DNA from: Catenisphaera adipataccumulans
GTDB lineage: Bacteria; Bacillota_I; Bacilli_A; Erysipelotrichales; Erysipelotrichaceae
DNA length: 64,000 nucleotides
Assembly (NCBI RefSeq): GCF_014202755.1
Contig: NZ_JACHHK010000001.1
Location: forward strand, 186,001 to 250,000
Direction of reading: 5' to 3'
Of the stretch, positions 19,096 through 28,961 are shown piece by piece; the first letter of the stretch is position 1, and each line of letters opens with the position of its first letter. The notes under the pieces are model-generated. The model made no database searches. It had not been told where the DNA came from and saw only the letters and a program-made list of their open reading frames with translations. The translations under genes and the position numbers were made by a program.

Positions 19096-19632
19096 ATGCC
19101 AAAAACAAGAAAAGGTTCTGCAATAGACCTTTACAATTCCCACTTTGCCGCGACGCTGCGCGCGTTGATGGAAAAGAACGGAACAACACAAAAAGAGATT
19201 GCCACGGCGGTAGGTATTCGCCCGCAGACGCTTTCCCTTTACTGCACCGGGGAAACGCAACCAAACGTTGACAAGCTGCTGAAAATCGCGGAATTCTTCA
19301 ACGTAACAACCGATTATCTAATCACGGGGACAGTTCTTGAAGATATTCCGGCACGGGAAATGTTCGGACTTTCAGAACGGACGATTGAAAACATGAAACT
19401 TGTCAAGGACGGGTATTTTGAAGATTCGCCGTATATGCTGCCGCTGCTTGATCGCCTCCTAGGCGACAAGGATTTCTATGAAACGCTTGACCGGGCGGCA
19501 AAGAATAAAAGAATCGCGGCGCACAATGCAGAACAGGCGGATTTCTATGAATGGAAAGCAGCGCAGGGCCTTCAAACCTATCTGCTTGAATTCCTGTCAA
19601 AGAACATAGACGTCACAGAGCAGGAACAATGA
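19096..19632 (+). CDS. XRE-family master regulator (Stl/CI-like)
   Basis: 178 residues; the ATG at 19096 follows AAGGAG. The N-terminus is a clear Cro/CI HTH ('NGTTQKEIATAVGIRPQTLSLYCTGETQPNVDKLLKIAEFFNVTTDYLITG', about residues 26-75). The C-terminal 100 residues are helical without a recognisable peptidase, so SOS-type autocleavage is unlikely. Divergent from the AlpA-primase operon and upstream of the integrase, it occupies the place of the PICI master repressor (Stl), which in SaPIs is released by binding a helper phage protein. Induction mechanism here is unknown. Confidence 0.78.
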   Translation: MPKTRKGSAIDLYNSHFAATLRALMEKNGTTQKEIATAVGIRPQTLSLYCTGETQPNVDKLLKIAEFFNVTTDYLITGTVLEDIPAREMFGLSERTIENMKLVKDGYFEDSPYMLPLLDRLLGDKDFYETLDRAAKNKRIAAHNAEQADFYEWKAAQGLQTYLLEFLSKNIDVTEQEQ

Positions 19633-19645
19633 AAGGGGTGATTCT

Positions 19646-21061
19646 ATGGCAAGTATCAGAAAGCGCGGTGATTCCTTTACCATAACCGCATATATGGGTT
19701 ATGACGAAAAGGGAAAGCAGATCAAGAAAACAACGACGTATCACCCGCCGGAAAACGTCACGGCAGGCAAGGCGGAAAAACTTGCGCGGCAGTATGCTGA
19801 CGTATGGGAAAACAAAATCAAAGGCTATGTTGCACTTGATGAAAACAGAACGTTCCGTGAACTTGCTGACTGGTATTATGAAAGCGTCGCGCCTAACCGC
19901 CTGAAACCGCACACATTGATTCATTACAGAGAGGGCATAGAAAAACATATCATGCCGGTTCTGGGGCATGAGAAGTTGAAGAACATCACGCCGCCCATGC
20001 TTGACAAGCTGTTCACGGACCTGCAAAAGAACGGGAACCTTGAACATAGTTTCCAATTGAAAGACAGGGCAATTTTCGACGGTGTAAAGCGTGACGCTTT
20101 TGCAGAAAAAGCAGGGGTCAGCCGTTCAGAAATTTATCATGTTTTACGCGGTGATACTATCCGCCGCGAAAACGCGGAAAAGATTGCGGACGGCTTGAAC
20201 ATGAAGTTTTCCGACGTCTTTAACGATATGACAGAAAGCCCCGGCATGACAGGCGCGTCCGTGAACAAATTGAAACTGAACCTGTCCGCTATATTTACGG
20301 CAGCGGTAAAAAAAGAAATCATGCGCCGGAACCCTTGCAAGTTAGCCACACCGCCGCGCGTAGACACAGCGCCCGCAGAATATCTTGATGAAGAACAGGC
20401 GCGTGAACTGCTTCAATTAGTTCATGAATATGGTGATTTTCAATTTGAAGTCATTGTGAACGTACTGCTTGCAACGGGTATGCGCGCCGGGGAACTTTCC
20501 GCTTTGTACTGGGAAGATATAGACCTTGAAACGGGCCTGCTATATATCCGGCATACATTGATTTCTCTGAACGGTGAATATATCCGGGAAACAACGAAAA
20601 CAGAGGACAGCACCCGCCGGATAATGCTGCCGGACTATATCATTGAATTGCTGAAAACGCATAAAAAGAAACAGTTGGAAAAGCGGTTCAAAATGGGCGC
20701 GGGATGGATGAACCCGGACCTTGTGTTCACGAACCTGCACGGCAATTTCTACATCACCGGAAACATGAACAGAAAATTGAAACAGGTGATAAAAGGGTCA
20801 GATTTGCCGCAGGACCTTCACCTTCATTCCCTGCGTCACACTTTCGCTTCACTTCTTATCAATGGGAACGTTTCGGCGCGTGTAATTGCTGACAGGTTAG
20901 GACACAGCACAACGAAAACCACGCTTGACACATACAGCCACGTTTACAAGGAAAGTGAAGCGCGGGCAATGCAGGCCGTTGACATTGCACTGTTCAAAGA
21001 TAAGAAAGCCGCGCCGCAGAAACCGGAACAGGAACCGGACAGCAAACAGGCGCAGGCATGA
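19646..21061 (+). CDS. int: Tyrosine integrase of the satellite, with an inserted HTH domain
   Basis: 471 residues. The N-terminal arm-binding domain is 'IRKRGDSFTITAYMGYDEKG'; the core-binding domain starts near 72. The catalytic domain has Arg in 'ATGMRAGELSALYWEDID', 'HLHSLRHTFASLL' (HxxR), 'LGHSTTKTTLDTYSHVY' (His and nucleophile Tyr). Between residues about 138 and 200 an extra Cro/CI-like HTH ('AFAEKAGVSRSEIYHVLRGD') interrupts the core-binding domain, making the protein longer than the usual 380-400. It lies 180 bases from the right end and its core site sits within a serine recombinase gene. All catalytic residues are present. Confidence 0.93.
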   Translation: MASIRKRGDSFTITAYMGYDEKGKQIKKTTTYHPPENVTAGKAEKLARQYADVWENKIKGYVALDENRTFRELADWYYESVAPNRLKPHTLIHYREGIEKHIMPVLGHEKLKNITPPMLDKLFTDLQKNGNLEHSFQLKDRAIFDGVKRDAFAEKAGVSRSEIYHVLRGDTIRRENAEKIADGLNMKFSDVFNDMTESPGMTGASVNKLKLNLSAIFTAAVKKEIMRRNPCKLATPPRVDTAPAEYLDEEQARELLQLVHEYGDFQFEVIVNVLLATGMRAGELSALYWEDIDLETGLLYIRHTLISLNGEYIRETTKTEDSTRRIMLPDYIIELLKTHKKKQLEKRFKMGAGWMNPDLVFTNLHGNFYITGNMNRKLKQVIKGSDLPQDLHLHSLRHTFASLLINGNVSARVIADRLGHSTTKTTLDTYSHVYKESEARAMQAVDIALFKDKKAAPQKPEQEPDSKQAQA

Positions 21062-21063
21062 AA

Positions 21064-21084
21064 AAAGCCGCTCTGACGGCCTTT
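21064..21084 (+). terminator. Terminator after integrase
   Basis: GCCG (21067-21070) pairs with CGGC (21077-21080), with A-run before and CTTTT after. A short but typical intrinsic terminator. Confidence 0.55.
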
Positions 21085-21086
21085 TA

Positions 21087-21128
21087 TTTGTCGCTTATTT
21101 GTCGCTTAAACCTGCTAAAAGTCGCTTA
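21087..21128 (+). repeat. Right arm-type integrase sites (GTCGCTTA repeats)
   Basis: GTCGCTTA at 21090-21097, 21101-21108 and 21121-21128, repeating sequence and spacing of the left-end set at 7528, 7539 and 7559. Direct repeats at both ends inside the att cores fit the P and P' arms of an integrase attachment site. Confidence 0.65.
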
Positions 21129-21233
21129 AAAATATTCAACAATAGCAGAACGACACATTTCTAAAATCGCGGGAAACCGCATAAAATCAACATTTCTTCA
21201 TCGTTATTCAACGATACTAATTTCAAGATATAC

Positions 21234-22424
21234 TCCGAGAAGGAAAATATCAACACCGGCTCAATGGAGAGCGAGCTGTTTCTGGCAATTCTCTCCAGCA
21301 TGGCCGAAGGCGAGTCTGTTTCCATATCAGAAAACAGCAAGTGGTCAATCCAGAAACGCTTTGAGAGCGGCACCTATAAAGTCAGCTACCCACCCTACGG
21401 CTACGATTGGGATGGCGAGCAGATGGTAATTAATCCGGAGCAGGCGGCTGTGGTAAAAGAAATCTTCGCAGCGCTGCTCTCCGGCAAAGGCACCCACGCC
21501 ATCGCGGATGACCTGAACCGGCGCGGCATTCCTACCAAGCGAAACGGACGCTGGACAGCCACAACCATTCGTGGGATGCTCTCCAATGAGAAGTATGTCG
21601 GCGACTGCCTTTTCCAGAAAACGTACTCGGATTCACGCTTTGTCCGGCACAACAATCACGGCGAGCAGACACAGTACATGGTCAAGGATCATCACGAGGC
21701 AATCATCAGCCGGGAGGACTTTGAAGCTGCTCACGCTTTTATTCACCAGCGGGCAACGGAAAAAGGTGTCGTCAAAGGGAGCGACAAATACCAGAATCGC
21801 TACACCTTCTCCGGGAAGATCATCTGCGGCGAGTGCGGCGATACCTTTAAGCGCCGGATACACAGCTGCACCGGATACAAATACACCGCATGGTGCTGCA
21901 GTACCCACATCAAGGATAAAGATAAATGCCACATGCTTTTTGTAAAAGACGATGATCTGAAGCAGGCTTTCGTCACCATGATGAACAAGCTGGTCTACGC
22001 GCACAGGATCATCCTAAAACCATATGTGGACGCATTGAAAAACACTTCGTCTGATGACTCGCTTCGGCGCATTCAGGAAATACAGACCCTGTTGGCGCAA
22101 AACACAGAAAAGCGCGAGACGCTGACAAAGCTCATGACACAGGGCATCATCGACCCGATCCTTTTTAACAAGGAAACGAACGAGCTGCTTTCGCAGGCGG
22201 ACAGTTGCCGGGATGAGATTAACGCCTTGAAAAACGCCGTTTCCGGAGATGTAACAAAGGTTACTGCAGCCACAACGCTTCTGCACTTTACAGAAAAAGG
22301 TGGAATACTTCAGGAATTCGATGATGCCCTGTTTAAAGAATATGTGAACCGCATCATTGTGCGCTCCAGAAATGAAGTGTGCTTTGAATTGAAATGCGGT
22401 CTGACGCTTCGGGAAAGGATGTGA
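21234..22424 (+). pseudogene. Large serine recombinase, C-terminal portion (split by the satellite)
   Basis: Continues the recombinase begun at 7085, in frame from 'SEKENINTGSMESELFLAILSSMAEGESVSISENSKW'. It contains the recombinase domain ('PPYGYDWDGEQMVINPEQAAVVKEIF'), the zinc ribbon ('ICGECGDTFKRRIHS', then 'WCCSTHIKDKDKCH') and the coiled-coil C-terminus. It lacks the catalytic Ser domain now on the other side of the satellite. The first ATG (21264) has no good ribosome site, so it is probably silent until excision rejoins the two parts. Confidence 0.88.
21236..21244 (+). repeat. Right attachment core of the satellite
   Basis: CGAGAAGGA, the partner of 7456-7464. The element-side flank is GATATACTC (21227-21235); the chromosome-side flank AAAATATCAA continues the recombinase reading frame. 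Confidence 0.85.
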
Positions 22425-22428
22425 AAAC

Positions 22429-22845
22429 ATGGGACATACACCCTACGGCTACAGCATTGAAAACGGCCGCGCCACGATTAAAGAGGATGAAGCCAATAAA
22501 ATACGGAAGCTCTATAAGAATTACATCTCCGGGATGGCTCTGGCCAAGGCTGCTGCCGCTGCTGGCATTGAAACCTACCACGGCACAGCAAAGCGTCTGA
22601 TGGAAAACAGACACTACCTCGGAGACGATTTTTACCCGGCCATCATCGATCAGGAAACCTACGATAAAGCTGCTGCCATCCGTCTGGAACGCGCCGGGAA
22701 ACTTGGCAGGCTGAACAGGAAAAAGAACTCAAAGCCTGCAGCGTCTCCTACCGGCTTTCGCATGGCAGCGGCAGAGCAACACTATGAAGATCCGAGGCTA
22801 CAGGCAGAATACCTGTACAGCCTCATTGAGAGCGAGGCGATCTAA
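22429..22845 (+). CDS. Short recombinase-domain protein lacking the catalytic domain
   Basis: 138 residues: '[27 protein letters not shown]' and '[25 protein letters not shown]' correspond to the recombinase domain of large serine recombinases, without catalytic Ser or zinc ribbon. It lies between two full-size recombinase genes; its stop overlaps the next start (TAATG). Such a short middle member recurs in recombinase triplets of Firmicutes elements and may be a recombination accessory protein rather than a fragment. Confidence 0.75.
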   Translation: MGHTPYGYSIENGRATIKEDEANKIRKLYKNYISGMALAKAAAAAGIETYHGTAKRLMENRHYLGDDFYPAIIDQETYDKAAAIRLERAGKLGRLNRKKNSKPAASPTGFRMAAAEQHYEDPRLQAEYLYSLIESEAI

Positions 22846-24407
22846 TGGGAAATGTTATGGTCATCCCGGCCAAAAGGCAGGTCGGGAACACAGTAAAGCA
22901 ATCTGAACAGAAAAAGCTCCGTGTTGCAGCCTACTGCCGCGTCAGTACGGATTCTGAAGAACAGGAAACAAGCTACGAGGCGCAGGTCACGCACTACACG
23001 GAGTACATCCAGAAAAATCCTGACTGGGAGCTGGCAGGCATATTTGCGGACGATGGCATCTCCGGTACCAACACCAAAAAGCGTGATGAATTCAACCGCA
23101 TGATTGAAGAGTGTATGGCGGGCAATATTGATATGATTATCACAAAATCCATCAGCCGATTCGCTAGAAACACGTTGGACTGCCTTAAATACATCCGTCA
23201 ATTAAAGGATAAAAACGTTGCTGTGTTCTTCGAGAAAGAGAATATCAACACCATGGATTCCAAGGGGGAAATCTTGCTGACCATTATGGCATCCCTTGCC
23301 CAACAAGAAAGCCAATCCTTAAGCCAGAACGTTAAGCTAGGTATTCAGTATCGCTATCAACAAGGTGAAGTACAGGTCAACCACAAGCGTTTCCTTGGAT
23401 ACACCAAGGATGAAAATAAGCAGCTAGTGATTGAACCAAAGGGTGCTGAGGTTGTTAAACGGATTTACAGAGAGTCCCTTGAGGGAGCAAGCCTTTTACA
23501 GATAGCAAGAGGGCTGGAAACAGACGGTATTCTTACAGCGGCAGGCAAAGCCAAATGGAGACCAGAAACACTGAAAAAGATATTGCAGAATGAAAAGTAC
23601 ATCGGTGATGCCCTTCTACAAAAAACATATACGGTTGATTTCCTTTCTAAAAAACGAGTCAAGAATAACGGCATTGTTCCCCAGTATTATGTGGAAAACA
23701 GCCATGAGCCTATCATTCCACGTGAGCTTTTTATGCAGGTTCAAGAAGAGATGGTTCGGAGAGCGAATCTTCGTGGCGGGAAAGGCGGTAAAAAGAGAGT
23801 TTATAGCAGCAAGTATGCTTTATCGAGTATTGTTTATTGCGGTCATTGCGGCGATATTTACCGACGGGTACATTGGAATAACCGAGGCTATAAGTCTATT
23901 GTCTGGAGATGCGTTAGCCGATTGGAGGAAAAAGGGTCTGAATGCACTGCCCCTACCATAAACGAGGAAACATTACAGACAGCAGTGGTCAGGGCTATTA
24001 ACGAACTTTTGGCTAACAAAGAACCTTTCCTTTCAACATTACAGAAAAATATCGACACTATATTTAATGAAGAAAGTGATAATGATACGGATGAGCTTGA
24101 TAGCAAGTTGGAAGAATTGCAGATAGAGCTTCTTAAACAGGCAAAGTCAAAAAATGACTACGATAATGTTGCTGATGAGATATACCGCCTTCGGGAGATG
24201 AAGCAAAATTCACTTGTAGAAAATGCCGAGCGTGAAGGAAAAAGGCAACGAATCGCTGAAATGACTGCTTTCTTAAATGAACAGTCTCACGAGTTAGAGG
24301 AGTATGATGAGCAGTTGGTAAGGCGGCTTATTGAAAAAGTTACGATCCGCGATGACAGGATTGAGGTGGAGTTTAAGTCAGGTGTGAAGATTGAAGAAAT
24401 GATATAG
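22845..24407 (+). CDS. Large serine recombinase (apparently mosaic)
   Basis: 520 residues. Catalytic domain with Ser in '[12 protein letters not shown]', '[16 protein letters not shown]', then '[29 protein letters not shown]', a recombinase domain ('[17 protein letters not shown]'), zinc ribbon ('[14 protein letters not shown]') and a C-terminal coiled coil ('[23 protein letters not shown]'). It would integrate and excise the element. Base composition changes inside the gene: roughly the first 400 bases match the GC-richer prophage, the rest is AT-richer like the resistance island. It appears full length and functional. Confidence 0.88.
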   Translation: MGNVMVIPAKRQVGNTVKQSEQKKLRVAAYCRVSTDSEEQETSYEAQVTHYTEYIQKNPDWELAGIFADDGISGTNTKKRDEFNRMIEECMAGNIDMIITKSISRFARNTLDCLKYIRQLKDKNVAVFFEKENINTMDSKGEILLTIMASLAQQESQSLSQNVKLGIQYRYQQGEVQVNHKRFLGYTKDENKQLVIEPKGAEVVKRIYRESLEGASLLQIARGLETDGILTAAGKAKWRPETLKKILQNEKYIGDALLQKTYTVDFLSKKRVKNNGIVPQYYVENSHEPIIPRELFMQVQEEMVRRANLRGGKGGKKRVYSSKYALSSIVYCGHCGDIYRRVHWNNRGYKSIVWRCVSRLEEKGSECTAPTINEETLQTAVVRAINELLANKEPFLSTLQKNIDTIFNEESDNDTDELDSKLEELQIELLKQAKSKNDYDNVADEIYRLREMKQNSLVENAEREGKRQRIAEMTAFLNEQSHELEEYDEQLVRRLIEKVTIRDDRIEVEFKSGVKIEEMI

Positions 24408-24428
24408 ATTATTGAGTCAACCGCAATT

Positions 24429-24462
24429 AAGGAAACTATCGCCTTTGGCGGTATTTCCTTCC
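24429..24462 (+). terminator. Terminator after the third recombinase
   Basis: AAGGAAA..TA.CGCC pairs with GGCG.TA.TTTCCTT across a TTT loop, followed by a T-rich stretch. Separates the recombinase from the mef promoter. Confidence 0.65.
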
Positions 24463-24477
24463 TTTATATTTTTTGTG

Positions 24478-24506
24478 TTGAATATAGAACCTTATTGTGA
24501 TAAAAT
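24478..24506 (+). promoter_or_regulatory. Promoter of the mef-msr operon
   Basis: -35 TTGAAT (24478-24483), 17-base spacer, -10 TAAAAT (24501-24506). It drives the leader peptide at 24547 and the downstream macrolide-resistance genes. Confidence 0.75.
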
Positions 24507-24546
24507 ATACGCTGATACAAATAAGAATTCAGGAGGAACCGAAACT

Positions 24547-24573
24547 ATGACAGCCTCAATGCGTTTAAGATAA
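24547..24573 (+). CDS. Mef leader peptide MTASMRLR
   Basis: An eight-codon ORF with GGAGG upstream. The -RLR motif is a known macrolide-dependent ribosome stalling sequence in leader peptides of erm, msr and mef genes. Stalling in the presence of a macrolide prevents the downstream terminator from forming, letting transcription reach mef. Confidence 0.85.
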   Translation: MTASMRLR

Positions 24574-24582
24574 GCTGGCAAT

Positions 24583-24620
24583 AAAAAAGGCAGAATCTAT
24601 CCCCGATGATAGGCTTTTTT
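24583..24620 (+). terminator. Mef attenuator hairpin
   Basis: AAAAAAGG..CTAT pairs imperfectly with ATAGGCTTTTTT directly after the leader peptide. It is the expected macrolide-regulated attenuator. Confidence 0.7.
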
Positions 24621-24735
24621 GTTGTGCTTATTTATACGATATTGAGCATTCATTAGTTGCGGTCAGAATATAGGTTATTTAACTATACCTTTATTTAACT
24701 GTGTCTTTAATATGAATGTTTCCAAATTGTATGTA

Positions 24736-24779
24736 TGCAGACCAAAAGCCACATTGTGGATTTAGGCCTGCATTTTTTA
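24736..24779 (+). terminator. Second leader hairpin upstream of mef
   Basis: TGCAG (24736-24740) pairs with CTGCA (24768-24772), with inner CCAC/GTGG, followed by TTTTTTAT. A second intrinsic-terminator-like structure in the 270-base mef leader. Confidence 0.6.
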
Positions 24780-24841
24780 TTGCCTAGAATGCTATTCAAA
24801 ATAGAAATTCAAGCAAAATAATTATGCAGGAGAAAATATAA

Positions 24842-26059
24842 ATGGAAAAATACAACAATTGGAAACTTAAGTTTATTACAATATGGGCAGGGCAGGCAGT
24901 TTCTTTAATCACTAGTGCTATCCTGCAAATGGCGATTATTTTTTACCTTACAGAAAAAACAGGATCTGCGATGGTCTTGTCTATGGCTTCACTAGTAGGT
25001 TTTTTACCCTATGCGGTCTTTGGACCTGCCATAGGTGTATTAGTGGATCGTCATGATAGGAAGAAGATAATGATTGGTGCTGATTTAATTATCGCAGCAG
25101 CTGGGGCAGTGCTGGCTATTGTTGCTTTGTATATGGAGTTACCTGTCTGGATGGTTATGGTAGTATTGTTTATCCGCAGCGTTGGAACAGCTTTTCATAC
25201 CCCAGCACTCAATGCAGTTACGCCACTTTTAGTACCAGAAGAGCAGCTTACGAAATGCGCAGGCTATAGTCAGTCTTTGCAGTCTATAAGCTATATTGTT
25301 AGTCCGGCGGTTGCAGCATTGTTATATTCTGTTTGGGAATTAAATGCTATTATTGCCATCGATGTATTAGGTGCTGTGATTGCGTCTATTACGGTGGCAA
25401 TTGTACGGATTCCTAAGCTGGGCGATCAAGTGCAAAGCTTGAAACCAAATTTCATAAGAGAAATGAAAGAAGGAATTGTCGTACTGAGACAAAACAAAGG
25501 ATTATTTGCCTTATTACTCTTAGGAACAATATATACTTTTGTTTATATGCCAATTAATGCACTATTTCCTTTAATAAGCATGGAATACTTTAATGGAACA
25601 CCTGTGCATATTTCTATTACCGAAATCGCTTTTGCATCTGGAATGCTAGTAGGAGGCTTACTATTGGGGAGATTAGGAAGTTTCAAAAAGCGTGTACTAC
25701 TAATAACAGGTTCGTTTTTTATAATGGGGGCCAGTTTAGCCGTTTCAGGAATACTTCCTCCAAGTGGATTTGTTATATTTGTAGTTTGCTGTGCAATAAT
25801 GGGGCTTTCGGTGCCGTTTTATAGCGGTGTGCAAACAGCTCTTTTTCAGGAGAAAATTAAGCCTGAATATTTAGGACGTGTATTTTCTTTGACCGGAAGT
25901 ATCATGTCACTTGCAATGCCAATTGGGTTAATTCTTTCTGGGTTCTTTGCTGATAGGATCGGTGTAAATCATTGGTTTTTACTATCAGGTATTTTAATTA
26001 TTGGCATTGCTATAGTTTGCCCCATGATAACTGAGGTTAGAAAATTAGATTTAAAATAA
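24842..26059 (+). CDS. mef: Macrolide efflux MFS transporter, Mef(A) type
   Basis: 405 residues, the standard Mef(A) length. The N-terminus 'MEKYNNWKLKFITIWAGQAV' and the motif 'GVLVDRHDRKKIMIGADLI' are those of Mef(A)/Mef(E); 12 membrane spans are visible. It exports 14- and 15-membered macrolides using the proton gradient, in partnership with Msr(D). Several positions differ from the classic streptococcal proteins as I recall them, so it may be a variant allele. GGAGAAAAT precedes the ATG. AT-rich codon use unlike the flanking chromosome points to horizontal transfer. Confidence 0.93.
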   Translation: MEKYNNWKLKFITIWAGQAVSLITSAILQMAIIFYLTEKTGSAMVLSMASLVGFLPYAVFGPAIGVLVDRHDRKKIMIGADLIIAAAGAVLAIVALYMELPVWMVMVVLFIRSVGTAFHTPALNAVTPLLVPEEQLTKCAGYSQSLQSISYIVSPAVAALLYSVWELNAIIAIDVLGAVIASITVAIVRIPKLGDQVQSLKPNFIREMKEGIVVLRQNKGLFALLLLGTIYTFVYMPINALFPLISMEYFNGTPVHISITEIAFASGMLVGGLLLGRLGSFKKRVLLITGSFFIMGASLAVSGILPPSGFVIFVVCCAIMGLSVPFYSGVQTALFQEKIKPEYLGRVFSLTGSIMSLAMPIGLILSGFFADRIGVNHWFLLSGILIIGIAIVCPMITEVRKLDLK

Positions 26060-26079
26060 ACAATATTGGAGGGATATTT

Positions 26080-26100
26080 ATGTATCTTATTTTCATGTAA
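26080..26100 (+). CDS. msr(D) leader peptide MYLIFM
   Basis: A six-codon ORF directly after mef with GGAGGG upstream. This peptide is known to stall the ribosome in response to macrolides and so control msr(D) by transcription attenuation; Msr(D) itself rescues the stalled ribosome, giving feedback. Confidence 0.88.
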   Translation: MYLIFM

Positions 26101-26116
26101 TTCTTCCTGCTTAAAT

Positions 26117-26134
26117 CGCAGGGTTTTCCCTGCG
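26117..26134 (+). terminator. msr(D) attenuator hairpin
   Basis: CGCAGGG (26117-26123) and CCCTGCG (26128-26134) form a perfect stem with a TTTT loop between the leader peptide and msr(D). Confidence 0.75.
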
Positions 26135-26179
26135 TACAAGCAAATGAAAACATGCGATTATAGACAGGAGGATAATGTT

Positions 26180-27643
26180 ATGGAATTGATATTAAAAGCA
26201 AAAGACATTCGTGTGGAATTCAAAGGACGCGATGTTTTAGATATAGATGAATTAGAAGTATATGATTATGACCGTATTGGTTTAGTGGGAGCAAATGGTG
26301 CAGGGAAAAGCACTCTACTCAAGGTACTTTTAGGAGAATTAACTCCCCCAGGATGTAAATTAAATCGTCTGGGTGAACTTGCCTATATCCCTCAGTTGGA
26401 CGAAGTAACTTTGCAGAAAGAAAAAGATTTTGCACTTGTAGGAAAGCTTGGTGTTGAACAATTAGATATACAGACCATGAGCGGTGGTGAAGAAACAAGG
26501 CTTAAAATAGCACAGGCTTTATCAGCACAGGTTCATGGTATTTTAGCGGATGAACCTACGAGTCATTTAGACCGTGAAGGAATTGATTTTCTAATTGGAC
26601 AGTTAAAATATTTTACAGGTGCACTGTTAGTTATTAGCCATGACCGTTATTTTCTTGATGAGGTAGTAGATAAAATATGGGAACTGAAAGATGGCAAAAT
26701 CACTGAGTATTGGGGAAACTATTCTGATTATCTTCGCCAGAAAGAAGAAGAACGCAAGAGCCAAGCTGCAGAATACGAACAATTTGTTGCGGAACGTGCC
26801 CGATTGGAAAGGGCTGCAGAGGAAAAGCGAAAACAGGCTCGTAAAATAGGACAGAAGGCAAAAGGTGCTTCAAAGAAAAAAAGTACTGAAGGCGGAGGGC
26901 GTTTAGCTCATCAAAAATCAATAGGAAGTAAGGAAAAAAAGATGCATAATGCCGCTAAATCCCTAGAACATAGGATTGCGGCCTTAGGAAGTGTAGAAGC
27001 TCCAGAAGATATTCGTAGGATTCGTTTCAGGCAAAGTAAAGCATTGGAGCTCCACAATCCATATCCTATTGTCGGTAAGGAAATTAATAAAATATTTGGA
27101 GATAAAGTATTGTTTGAAAATGTATCTTTTCAAATTCCGCTTGGCGCAAAAGTGGCATTAACTGGTGGTAATGGAACAGGAAAAACAACTTTAATCAAAA
27201 TGATCTTAAACCATGAAGATGGAATTTCTATTTCACCTAAGGCAAAAATAGGCTACTTTGCACAAAATGGTTACAAGTACGACAGTAATAAGAAAGTATT
27301 GGAGTTTATGCAGGAAGATAGTGATTACAATGTTTCAGAAATTCGTTCAGTGCTAGCATCGATGGGGTTTAAACAAAACGATATTGGGAAAAGTTTATCT
27401 GTTTTAAGCGGCGGAGAAATTATAAAATTGTTGCTAGCTAAAATGCTTATGGGCAGATATAACATCCTACTAATGGATGAACCAAGCAACTTCCTTGACA
27501 TACCAAGCTTAGAGGCTTTGGAAATTTTAATGAAGGAGTATGCTGGAACTATAGTGTTTATCACCCATGACAAACGGTTGCTTGATAATGTGGCTGATGT
27601 GATTTATGAAATTAGTGATAAGAAAATAAATCTGAAACATTAA
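26180..27643 (+). CDS. msr(D): ABC-F ribosomal protection protein Msr(D)
   Basis: 487 residues, the known Msr(D) length; the ATG at 26180 follows ACAGGAGG. Two ABC domains: Walker A 'GANGAGKST' and 'GGNGTGKTT', signature '[15 protein letters not shown]' and '[15 protein letters not shown]', Walker B '[12 protein letters not shown]' and '[12 protein letters not shown]', joined by a charged antibiotic-resistance linker ('[15 protein letters not shown]'). ABC-F proteins bind the ribosomal E site and dislodge macrolides, ketolides and streptogramin B. No membrane domain. It is regulated by the leader peptide and attenuator just upstream. Confidence 0.94.
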   Translation: MELILKAKDIRVEFKGRDVLDIDELEVYDYDRIGLVGANGAGKSTLLKVLLGELTPPGCKLNRLGELAYIPQLDEVTLQKEKDFALVGKLGVEQLDIQTMSGGEETRLKIAQALSAQVHGILADEPTSHLDREGIDFLIGQLKYFTGALLVISHDRYFLDEVVDKIWELKDGKITEYWGNYSDYLRQKEEERKSQAAEYEQFVAERARLERAAEEKRKQARKIGQKAKGASKKKSTEGGGRLAHQKSIGSKEKKMHNAAKSLEHRIAALGSVEAPEDIRRIRFRQSKALELHNPYPIVGKEINKIFGDKVLFENVSFQIPLGAKVALTGGNGTGKTTLIKMILNHEDGISISPKAKIGYFAQNGYKYDSNKKVLEFMQEDSDYNVSEIRSVLASMGFKQNDIGKSLSVLSGGEIIKLLLAKMLMGRYNILLMDEPSNFLDIPSLEALEILMKEYAGTIVFITHDKRLLDNVADVIYEISDKKINLKH

Positions 27644-27778
27644 ACTTAAGGTAGTCGCTGGTCAGAATAGTCTTCTCTGGCTGGCGGCTTCGTTGTTAAA
27701 GTAAAAAGACTTTTTTTCTTTGGCAAACATTACATTAATGAATATTAAAATAATTTAAATAAGGGAGGTTGGTTATAG

Positions 27779-28225
27779 GTGGTTGATAATAACACAGTCA
27801 TGAAATCTGGGAGATGTATAGAATGTGGAGCTAAAGAGACCGATGGTTTTTCATGCCATGAGCTATTCGGGTTCCCTCTTGTATGGGAGCATAATGATCC
27901 AAAGCTATATGAGTTACATTTTTGGCTTGTTTCGTGCTATATGATCCAGCATCCTTCGAATTTTACTGAAGAAGGATATACAAATTTAGTAAATCTTTTT
28001 ATTAACGCTTTTGATAATGATTGGGATACACCATATATTCTTAAGAAAAATCGAGAAATAGTAAAGTCATTAAGCAAAATAACAAACCCTTTACCAAGCA
28101 ACGCAAGAAAGCGTGAACTAAGACTTTGGCCTATGACAATTGAAGATATATATTTAGGTCGGGAGCAAAATGCAATCGTTAATATTAATAAATGGAAAGA
28201 GCAAATAAGAAACGAATTAAGGTAA
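27779..28225 (+). CDS. DUF5946 family protein
   Basis: 148 residues, GTG start with AGGGAGG upstream. The pattern 'CIECGAKETDGFSCHELFGFPLVWEHND', 'HFWLVSCYMIQHPS' matches the DUF5946 family. The CxxC...C and His residues suggest metal binding. The family's function is unknown; it is occasionally found beside resistance genes. The codon use matches mef and vat around it. Confidence 0.7.
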   Translation: MVDNNTVMKSGRCIECGAKETDGFSCHELFGFPLVWEHNDPKLYELHFWLVSCYMIQHPSNFTEEGYTNLVNLFINAFDNDWDTPYILKKNREIVKSLSKITNPLPSNARKRELRLWPMTIEDIYLGREQNAIVNINKWKEQIRNELR

Positions 28226-28259
28226 TGAAGTAATTAAAGATTAAAGGAGCTAATATTTT

Positions 28260-28898
28260 ATGATAGGACCAGATAAGAAAAAACTTTATCCAAATGAAAA
28301 TATAAAGACGGTTTGTTTTATAAGCAATCTACCTAAAAGACCCAATGTGGAGATTGGGGAATATACCTATTATAGCGATAATAAAAAAACACCGGAGAAA
28401 TTTTATGATAATATAGAGCACCATTACGAATTTCTAGGGGATAAACTTATAATAGGAAAGTTCTGTGCAATTGCAGAGGGTGTTAAGTTTATTATGAATG
28501 GTGCAAATCATAGAATGGATGGAATTACAACCTATCCCTTTAATATCTTTGGCCATGGATGGGAAAAGGTGACTCCTACAATTGAACAACTTCCTTTTAA
28601 GGGAGATACAGTGATTGGCAATGATGTATGGATAGGTCAAAATGTTACCATTATGCCGGGTATTAAAATTGGTGATGGTGCGATTATTGCCGCTAATTCA
28701 ACAGTAGTGAAAAGTGTTGAGCCATATACAATATATGGTGGGAATCCAGCTAAGTTTATCAAAAAACGCTTTAGTGACGAAAAGATTGAATTCTTGCTAA
28801 AGCTACAATGGTGGAACTGGAGCGAAGAGGAAATATTTAATAATCTTGAAATGTTAACATCCAAAGCAGGGTTAGAGCAATTCATGAAAAATTCCTAG
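28260..28898 (+). CDS. vat: Vat-family streptogramin A O-acetyltransferase
   Basis: 212 residues of left-handed beta-helix (hexapeptide repeat) sequence: 'IIGNDVWIGQNVTIMPGIKIGDGAIIAANSTVVK' region. The Vat signature 'IMNGANHRMDG' carries the catalytic His, and 'YPFNIFGHGWEKVTP' lines the acceptor site. It acetylates the free hydroxyl of streptogramin A using acetyl-CoA. Length and motifs are complete. It is a Vat-type enzyme, but I cannot say which named allele, and it may be a new one. AAAGGAG lies ten bases before the ATG. Confidence 0.88.
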   Translation: MIGPDKKKLYPNENIKTVCFISNLPKRPNVEIGEYTYYSDNKKTPEKFYDNIEHHYEFLGDKLIIGKFCAIAEGVKFIMNGANHRMDGITTYPFNIFGHGWEKVTPTIEQLPFKGDTVIGNDVWIGQNVTIMPGIKIGDGAIIAANSTVVKSVEPYTIYGGNPAKFIKKRFSDEKIEFLLKLQWWNWSEEEIFNNLEMLTSKAGLEQFMKNS

Positions 28899-28961
28899 AC
28901 TTGGGGCCTTTCTACCACGGCACAAAAGGGAACTTAAATCTAGGGGGTGCTGGAATCTCGA

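Noticed and set aside
26066-26179. N-terminal extension of Msr(D)
   Set aside because: This stretch contains the MYLIFM leader and the attenuator hairpin; Msr(D) is 487 residues from 26180.
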